DNA of 10,435 nt, taken from contig JBBRHH010000178.1 of assembly GCA_038222915.1 (NCBI GenBank), forward strand, positions 1 to 10,435, written 5' to 3'. Under the pieces are notes generated by a model. That model was not told the DNA's origin and searched no databases. It was given only the letters and a program-made list of their open reading frames with translations. Of the stretch, positions 4,612 through 10,435 are shown one piece after another. Both the position numbers and the translations under genes were made by a program. Each line of letters starts with the position of its first letter. Position 1 is the first letter of the stretch. This stretch comes from JBBRHH01 sp038222915 (lineage in GTDB: Bacteria > Planctomycetota > Phycisphaerae > Tepidisphaerales > Tepidisphaeraceae).

Positions 4612-7113
4612 ATGACGGCTCGTGAAGAACAACTTCGTCACCGCATGAGAATGTTCGCACGCGCTGTGGGCGTGCTCAACATGCTATTGCCGCTCGTTGC
4701 GTTATTGGGCTGGCTCGTCGACTTTGAATCCATGTGCTCGGTTGTGCCGGGCATGACGCCGATGAACCCGGTGACGGCGATCTGCTTCCTCTTGTCTGGC
4801 ACGTCGCTGGTCTTGTTGACCCACGGAAAGTGGGAGAACCAGCGCCGCTGGTCTGCTGTTCCGCTCGTGATCATCGGCGGTGCCCGGCTCGTTCAGAACA
4901 TGCTCGGTGTCCGTATTGCGATGGACACGCTGGTGTTCCACGGCAAGTTGCACGGCAACACGATGGCGATCAACACCGCCATCAATTTTGTTTTGCTGGG
5001 ACTGTCGCTTTGTCTACGGGATGGCAGGAGATCGCGTCAGTTGGTGATGCGCGTGCTGACTATTGCCGCCGCGGTGATCAGCATGCTGGCGATCACCGGC
5101 TATGCGTTCAACATGGGGCTGTTTTACACGGTGCCCCACGCCACGATTCCCATGGCGCTCAATACCGCCGTCTGTTTTCTGCTGCTTGCCGTCGGCGTGC
5201 TCTGTGCCCGTCCCGACCAGGAACCGATGGCGACCGTCATGAGCGACACCGGTGGGGCGGTCCTCGCCAGGCGGCTGCTGCCGGCGGCGGTTCTCATCCC
5301 GTTTCTACTCGGCTTGCTTTCTTTTGCCGGCCATCAGCGAAAGTACTTCGACGCCAATTTCGCCATTTCGCTGACGGTCGTGTTCGATATCGTCATATTT
5401 TCCTCGCTGGTCTGGGCGACGGCTCGATGGCTTCACGCCGCCGAACTTCGCAGACGGGAAGCTGAGAATTCCGCGCGGCAACTCGAGAAAAGATATCATG
5501 CGGTCATCGAACAAGCGGCCGAGGGAATTTATCTCACCGACGTAAAGACGCGAACAATTTTGGAGGCGAACCACGCGTTCTCGCGCCTCCTGGGTTATTT
5601 GCCCAGCGAGGCCAAAGGCGCCGACATCCATCAACTTGTCGCCGACTCGGCCGAGAACATCGACGCCCAGATTCAAAAGATTATCGCGGCCGGCGCACCG
5701 GTTCTGAGCGAGCGCCAATATCGACATCGCGACGGCAGCGTTGTCGATATGCAGGTGAGCTCGACAGTCATCGATGACGCGCAGGGCAAGGTGCTCTGCA
5801 CCGTTGTTCGGGACATCACCGAACGAAAGCGCGCCGAGGCGGCGCTGCGAAGCAGCGAATTGCGGTCGCGGCTGATCGTCGACACGGCCAATGACGCCTT
5901 TGTCGCCATGGACGTCGAAGGCAACATTATTGAGTGGAATCGACAGGCGGAAGTGACCTTCGGCTGGCGGCGCAGCGATGCGATCGGGCGTCCGCTCGTG
6001 GACACGATCATTCCACCACAGTATCGCGAGGCCCATACGCGCGGGCTTGCGAAGTATTTTGAAACCGGCGAGGGGCCGGTTCTGAACAATCGCATCGAAA
6101 TTACCGCGATTCGACACGACGGCGAAGAGTTCCCGATCGAGATGACCATTGCACCCATCGAGATCGACAAGCGCCTGTTTTTCAGCGCATTCGTGCACGA
6201 CATCACGACCCGCAACCGTGTTCGCGCACAGCTTCAGGAGCACAACAAACTGCTTGCCGAGGCCGCCGATTCAGAGCGAAAGGCACACGCCGCGCTGAAG
6301 GACGCGCAAACCGCGCTGGTGCAAACCGAGAAGCTCGCGGGGTTGGGGCAGATGGTGGCGGGCGTTGCGCACGAGATCAACAATCCGCTCGCGTTCGTGA
6401 GCAACAACGTGGCAGTGCTGCAACGGGATCTTAGCGGAATTCGAGAGCTTCTTGCACTCTACGCAAAGGTGAACGGCTCACTGCTGGCACTTCAACCGGA
6501 TCTGGCGACACAGATCGCCGAACTGACCGAACGTCTGGATCTCACCTATAGCCTGGACAATCTCACGGATCTTCTTGCACGTTCACGCGACGGCCTGCGC
6601 CGGATCCAGCAAATCGTAAAAGACCTCCGGGATTTCGCACGCCTGGACGAGGGCGATTTTCACGAGGTCGACCTCAATGCCGGACTGGAATCCACCGTCA
6701 ACATCATTCTCGGGCGGGCCAAGAAACACCAGGTTCGCATAGAGACGGATCTGGCACCACTTCCGCCCGTTAGTTGCTATCCAGCCAAGATCAACCAAGT
6801 CGTCATGAATCTGCTCGCCAACGCCATCGACGCGAGTCCCGAGGGCGGCGTCGTGAAGTTGCGCACATGGCGGCAGGGCGAAGAGGTGGCGGTGGAAGTG
6901 TCCGATACGGGGCCGGGTGTTCCCGAGGCGATTCGCGAAAAGATCTTCGACCCGTTCTTCACGACCAAGCCACAGGGTTCGGGCACGGGACTTGGGCTCA
7001 GCATCAGCTACGGAATCGTCCAGGAGCACGGCGGCCGGATCGAGTTGGGAACCACGGCCGAGGGTGGCGCGCAAGTCACCGTCCACATTCCATTTCGACG
7101 CTTCAAAAAGTGA
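4612..7113 (+). CDS. Multi-TM, double-PAS sensor histidine kinase
   Basis: This 833-residue kinase is complete. The N-terminal 275 residues form about eight TM helices containing three copies of a MxxxTAxxFLLxGxSLxL-like segment (starting near residues 51, 118 and 181). A first PAS domain (about 292-405, ending VVRDITERKRAE) is followed by a second (about 418-533, with the typical EWNRQAEVTFGW and DGEEFPIEM stretches and ending FVHDITTRNR). A coiled coil (about 535-575) leads to HisKA with VAHEINNPLAFVSNN (His587). This is a subtype with a long helix-loop insertion before the DLRDFARLDEG segment. HATPase_c has Asn737, DTGPGVP from Asp765, and GTGLGLSIS at 791-799. No receiver or DNA-binding domain is present. 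The ATG at 4612 has no clear Shine-Dalgarno; an ATG at 4645 is an alternative start. The short gap suggests co-transcription with the REC-kinase. The stimulus is unknown; a membrane-soluble or redox signal is possible but not shown. Confidence 0.93.
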   Translation: MTAREEQLRHRMRMFARAVGVLNMLLPLVALLGWLVDFESMCSVVPGMTPMNPVTAICFLLSGTSLVLLTHGKWENQRRWSAVPLVIIGGARLVQNMLGVRIAMDTLVFHGKLHGNTMAINTAINFVLLGLSLCLRDGRRSRQLVMRVLTIAAAVISMLAITGYAFNMGLFYTVPHATIPMALNTAVCFLLLAVGVLCARPDQEPMATVMSDTGGAVLARRLLPAAVLIPFLLGLLSFAGHQRKYFDANFAISLTVVFDIVIFSSLVWATARWLHAAELRRREAENSARQLEKRYHAVIEQAAEGIYLTDVKTRTILEANHAFSRLLGYLPSEAKGADIHQLVADSAENIDAQIQKIIAAGAPVLSERQYRHRDGSVVDMQVSSTVIDDAQGKVLCTVVRDITERKRAEAALRSSELRSRLIVDTANDAFVAMDVEGNIIEWNRQAEVTFGWRRSDAIGRPLVDTIIPPQYREAHTRGLAKYFETGEGPVLNNRIEITAIRHDGEEFPIEMTIAPIEIDKRLFFSAFVHDITTRNRVRAQLQEHNKLLAEAADSERKAHAALKDAQTALVQTEKLAGLGQMVAGVAHEINNPLAFVSNNVAVLQRDLSGIRELLALYAKVNGSLLALQPDLATQIAELTERLDLTYSLDNLTDLLARSRDGLRRIQQIVKDLRDFARLDEGDFHEVDLNAGLESTVNIILGRAKKHQVRIETDLAPLPPVSCYPAKINQVVMNLLANAIDASPEGGVVKLRTWRQGEEVAVEVSDTGPGVPEAIREKIFDPFFTTKPQGSGTGLGLSISYGIVQEHGGRIELGTTAEGGAQVTVHIPFRRFKK

Positions 7114-7120
7114 CCCAGAA

Positions 7121-10100
7121 CTAAGGCGCCTGTCGTTCAACTTGCAATTCCAGCACCGCCATTTCCCTCGCCTGCTGGTTGGTGGGATCAATGGGCTTGG
7201 GATGCCGTTTGCGCCAGCGAAGGGCCCAGTCATCAAACAGCGAATAAGCGACTGGCGTGACCAGAAGCGATAGCAGCAAAGACAGGGCCTGCCCGCCAAC
7301 AATGACTTTGGCCATGGAGGCGCGGCTTGCCGAGCCCGGGCCGCGGCCCAGTGCGATGGGTACCATGCCGGCGATCAGCATCAGCGTTGTCATGAGAATA
7401 GGCCGCAGTCGGGTTCGATTCGCTTCAAGAATAGCCCAGAGGCGCGTCCGCTTGTCCAGGGGAAGGGATCTGGCCCACTGGCTCCACGGGCTAAGCCGCG
7501 CACCATGCGGCGCTGGGTTTTCGTCGCGATACGCAGGCGGAACTTCAGTGGGATCTTCGGCGGCCCGCTTGCGAAGCACGTTGGTGTAGTCGACCTGGAG
7601 AATCCCGTTCTTCTTCACGATCCCAAACAGCAGAAAGATGCCAAGGATGGAATAAATCGTCATAGCCTGGCCCAGCAGCAGCAACGAGAGCAGCGCAAAC
7701 GGAATCGTCAGCGGAACGGCCAACAGGATAGTAATGGGGTGGATGAAGCTTTCAAATTGCGACGCGAGGATCATGTACATGAAAAGAAGCGCAAGCAGCA
7801 GCGCAACCAGAAACGCAGAGTTCGACTCAGCCTGCGTCTTGGCCCGGCCGCTGGCGATAAGCTGGTAATCCGCCGGAACATCCATGCCGCCCTGATCCTG
7901 GGGCTTGCGCATCGATTCAAACGCGGCCTGGAAATCCTCCACCGCCTGGTTGGTCGTGTTGCCGGCGAGGTTGCCGATGATGGTGATCTTGCGCTGCCGG
8001 GCAAATCGGTCAATCTGCGCAGGCCCGCTTTGTTCCTTGAGCGTGGCGACGTTGCCCAGCTCGATCAGCCCGTGCTTGGTGGAAGGGATTTTCAAATTCG
8101 CCACGGAATTGCGGTCGTTGCGATCGACGCCCTTGGCGCGCATCCACACGTCATAAAGCTCGCCGATCTGGTTGTCCTTGTAGTCACTGACGATTGCTCC
8201 GCCCACGAGGGTTTGCAGAGTGGAGGCGATGGTCTGGATGTCGACACCCTGATCGCTGGCCCGCTGGCGATCGACATCTATCTGCAGTTCCGGCTTGCGG
8301 AGAGCCATGGTCGTATCCACGTCGGCCAGGCCGTGGCCGGTGCGCAGACGCGAGATGAGCCCATCGCTGTATCGGGTGAGTTGTTTGAGATCCGGACCCG
8401 TCATGGTGAATTCCAGGTCCGCATTCACCGTACCGCTCGCGATCGCTGCGGGGATCTGCACGCTGCTGCGCAGATCTGGGTAACGCGCCATAAACTGCCG
8501 TGCTTTGCCCATCATCGTGAACTGGTCCCACGGATGGTTGCCTGCCTTGCTGTGTGAGCGATCGTCGAGGTCGATCAACCGCACATAGATACTTCCCTGT
8601 GTCACATCCCCTTGCGCCTTGGTGACTTTGCCGGTCGTGTCGCCAATGGTCGTCATCACGTTGGCGACTTCCGCCCAGCCATGTACTTCGGTTTCAATTT
8701 CCTTAAATGTTCGATCGACGCGGTCAAGGCTCCATCCGGCCGGCGTCGTAATGGCAATCTCGAATTCGCTCTGGTCGTCCTTGGGCAGAAAGTCCTTCCC
8801 AACCATCTTGCCGATGGGAACAACACTGCACGTGACAAAAAGAGTTGCGACGACGATGACCCATCGATGTTGCATCGACCAGCGCAGAGTCCATAGATAC
8901 GGACGCTCCACGAATCGGCCATAGATGCCGCCGCTGTGATGCGCCTGACCCTCCGCTTTCACCTTGTCGGAAAGCTTCAGGAAGCGGGCACAGAGCATGG
9001 GCGTCAGCGTGAAGCTTACGAGCATCGACATAAGAATGGCGACGGCCGTCGTCACGCCAAACGAAAAGAAAAATCGGCCCACACGTCCGCTCATGAACGC
9101 GATCGGCAGAAAAATAACCACAAGCGAAAATGTGGTCGCCATCACCGCCAGCGCAATTTCCTTGGTGGCAAGAAACGCCGCATCCCACGCGCTGTAACCC
9201 TTTTCTTCCATCCACCGGAATATGTTTTCGTGAACGACCACTGCGTCGTCGATGACGATGCCAACCGCAAGCACCAGCGCCATCATCGTGATGTTGTTAA
9301 GTGTGAAGCCCAGCCAGTTCATGACCATGAAAGTGGCGATGAGTGACACAGGGATGGAGGTGGCCGCGATCAGCATAGTGCGCCAGTCACGCAGGAACAG
9401 CAGGATCGTCAGCGATACAAGAATCGCGCCAAGAATCAGGTGCTTTTTGACTTCGTGCAGCGATGTGCTGATGAACCGGGAGTTGTCCCGGATGATCTCA
9501 AACCGGATGTCGGCCTTGCCCTCCTGGGCATAAGCGGCCTCGAGGGTCTTCAGTTTCTTCTTGACGGTGTCGATAACGGCGACCGTGTTGGAACCACTCT
9601 GCTTTTGAACGACGAGCAGAACAGAAGGCTTCGTGTCGAGCCGGCCCATCGTGCGCGGTTCTTCGACATCATCTTTCACCGTGCCAATATCCTTGATGCG
9701 AATGGGTTGGTTGTTCAGGTTGGCGACAATGACATCTTTGAACTGCGATGTTTGCTCGACCCGGCCCATCGTGCGAAGAATCAATTCCCGCGCGGTTTGA
9801 TCGACCCGCCCGCCGGGCAGCTCGAGGTTCTGGTTGCCCAGAGCCTTCCGCACATCGCTAATCGAAAGGTCGTAGGCCTGAAGCCGGTTCGCGTCGATGG
9901 TCACCTGAATGGCCCGCTTCTCTCCACCAACAAGAATCACCGACCCCACCCCGTCCAGGCTGGAGAGAGATTCCTTGATCTGCTTGTCGGCCAGCTCCGT
10001 AAGCTCGCGCAGATTGCGCGTACCGCCGGAAACGGCGATGGTCATGATGGGGCTGGCGTCGATGTCAAACTTATCGACGATCGGCGTGTCGGTGCCGGTA

Positions 10101-10435
10101 GGCAGCTGCGAGAGAATGGTGTTGATCTTGCCCTGAATCTCCTGCTGCGCGACGTCGCGATTCTTCTCGAGGATAAACTGGATGACGACGCTTGAGATGC
10201 CCTCCTTGGTGGTGCTGCGAAGTTCGTCGATGCCCGCCACGGTGTTGACGACATCTTCGATGCGCTTGGTGACGCCGGTTTCCATCTCATCGACGCTGGT
10301 CCCCGCGCGGGTGGTCGTGACGGTGATGATGGGGAGATCGACGTTCGGAAATAGATCCACCCCCATCTTGAAGTAGCTCATGATGCCAACGACGACCGGC
10401 AACGCGATGAGCATTGTGGTGAAGACGGGGCGCTT
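7121..10435 (-). CDS. RND efflux transporter permease, HAE1/AcrB-like (N-terminus beyond window edge)
   Basis: The frame is open to the right edge: the seven codons before the ATG at 10412-10414 read KRPVFTT, the usual RND opening, so the true start lies just outside and only a few residues are missing. 1104 residues are visible. TM1 is followed by the GVDLFPNVDLP pore-domain start. The TM4 motif GIVIDDAVVVHENI carries the proton-relay pair Asp-Asp (codons at 9245-9250). TM10 has IVKKNGILQ with the relay Lys (codon 7610-7612), and RLRPILMTT precedes TM11. The IDDA pattern places it with drug/hydrophobe exporters (HAE1) rather than CusA-type metal pumps. It acts in the inner membrane as a trimer with a periplasmic adaptor and outer-membrane channel, which are not in view and may lie upstream beyond the right edge. 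A Pro-rich insertion of about 41 residues precedes TM11. The gene converges on the PAS kinase with a 7-bp gap. The substrate is not predictable. Confidence 0.95.
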   Translation of the reverse strand, partial: KRPVFTTMLIALPVVVGIMSYFKMGVDLFPNVDLPIITVTTTRAGTSVDEMETGVTKRIEDVVNTVAGIDELRSTTKEGISSVVIQFILEKNRDVAQQEIQGKINTILSQLPTGTDTPIVDKFDIDASPIMTIAVSGGTRNLRELTELADKQIKESLSSLDGVGSVILVGGEKRAIQVTIDANRLQAYDLSISDVRKALGNQNLELPGGRVDQTARELILRTMGRVEQTSQFKDVIVANLNNQPIRIKDIGTVKDDVEEPRTMGRLDTKPSVLLVVQKQSGSNTVAVIDTVKKKLKTLEAAYAQEGKADIRFEIIRDNSRFISTSLHEVKKHLILGAILVSLTILLFLRDWRTMLIAATSIPVSLIATFMVMNWLGFTLNNITMMALVLAVGIVIDDAVVVHENIFRWMEEKGYSAWDAAFLATKEIALAVMATTFSLVVIFLPIAFMSGRVGRFFFSFGVTTAVAILMSMLVSFTLTPMLCARFLKLSDKVKAEGQAHHSGGIYGRFVERPYLWTLRWSMQHRWVIVVATLFVTCSVVPIGKMVGKDFLPKDDQSEFEIAITTPAGWSLDRVDRTFKEIETEVHGWAEVANVMTTIGDTTGKVTKAQGDVTQGSIYVRLIDLDDRSHSKAGNHPWDQFTMMGKARQFMARYPDLRSSVQIPAAIASGTVNADLEFTMTGPDLKQLTRYSDGLISRLRTGHGLADVDTTMALRKPELQIDVDRQRASDQGVDIQTIASTLQTLVGGAIVSDYKDNQIGELYDVWMRAKGVDRNDRNSVANLKIPSTKHGLIELGNVATLKEQSGPAQIDRFARQRKITIIGNLAGNTTNQAVEDFQAAFESMRKPQDQGGMDVPADYQLIASGRAKTQAESNSAFLVALLLALLFMYMILASQFESFIHPITILLAVPLTIPFALLSLLLLGQAMTIYSILGIFLLFGIVKKNGILQVDYTNVLRKRAAEDPTEVPPAYRDENPAPHGARLSPWSQWARSLPLDKRTRLWAILEANRTRLRPILMTTLMLIAGMVPIALGRGPGSASRASMAKVIVGGQALSLLLSLLVTPVAYSLFDDWALRWRKRHPKPIDPTNQQAREMAVLELQVERQAP

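Noticed and set aside
3344..4660. 438-aa minus-strand open frame opposite the REC-kinase
   Set aside because: It is fully antisense to a gene with intact REC, HisKA and HATPase motifs. Its own sequence is His/Gln/Pro-rich with no domain, as expected from the complement of a GC-rich kinase gene.
5305..6243. 312-aa minus-strand open frame inside the PAS kinase
   Set aside because: It is the shadow of the two PAS domains on the other strand, with no independent evidence.
7505..8557. 350-aa plus-strand open frame inside the RND gene
   Set aside because: It is antisense to conserved RND porter and TM regions, is rich in Arg/His/Gln, has no recognisable domain and no ribosome-binding site.

Overview
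The window is bacterial, GC-rich and almost fully coding. It holds two signal-transduction loci, a divergently transcribed secreted protein, and most of an RND efflux pump. The phylum cannot be fixed from the sequence. The density of PAS/TM histidine kinases, the R/G/D/P-rich secreted protein and the style of the RND pump suggest a Planctomycetota (Phycisphaerae-like) or similar environmental Gram-negative bacterium; this is a low-confidence guess. No rRNA, tRNA, CRISPR array, IS element or phage gene was seen, and no gap between genes exceeds about 205 bp.

Left part (1-2263). The last 35 codons of an unidentified plus-strand gene end three bases before the stop of a minus-strand two-component operon. 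That operon is an OmpR/CusR-type response regulator (1592-2263, GTG start) whose 3' end overlaps the start of its CusS/CopS-type sensor kinase (112-1611) by 20 bp. Its promoter is a good extended -10 (TGA-TATACT) lying six bases before the GTG, which predicts a leaderless mRNA.

Centre left (2264-3409). A 203-bp divergent region with a small cluster of GAYGTAM direct repeats separates the regulator from an exported 274-aa protein (2467-3291). The protein has a signal peptide, a short methionine-cored coiled coil, and a long disordered tail rich in Arg, Gly, Asp and Pro that contains no lysine. Its position beside a heavy-metal-type two-component system resembles SilE/PcoE next to SilRS/PcoRS, but there is no detectable sequence motif in common. 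After it come a consensus TATAAT and a perfect 12-bp-stem inverted repeat that runs up to the ribosome-binding site of the next gene.

Centre (3410-7113). Two plus-strand genes 32 bp apart encode a soluble REC-HisKA-HATPase hybrid and an 833-aa multi-TM, double-PAS histidine kinase. Neither has a DNA-binding or other output domain, so together they look like part of a phosphorelay whose output is elsewhere. The membrane module of the second kinase is built from three copies of an approximately 65-residue unit.

Right part (7121-10435). A minus-strand RND (HAE1/AcrB-like) permease runs off the right edge and lacks only its first few residues. It keeps the Asp-Asp and Lys proton-relay residues and has a roughly 41-residue Pro-rich insertion in the cytosolic loop before the last TM helices. 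Its membrane-fusion and outer-membrane partners are not in the window.

Overall these are mostly recognisable families in an accessory-like signalling and efflux neighbourhood. No wholly new system can be claimed. The secreted Arg-rich protein with its divergent regulator, the hairpin leader at 3353-3397, and the output-less kinase pair are the items most worth following up.
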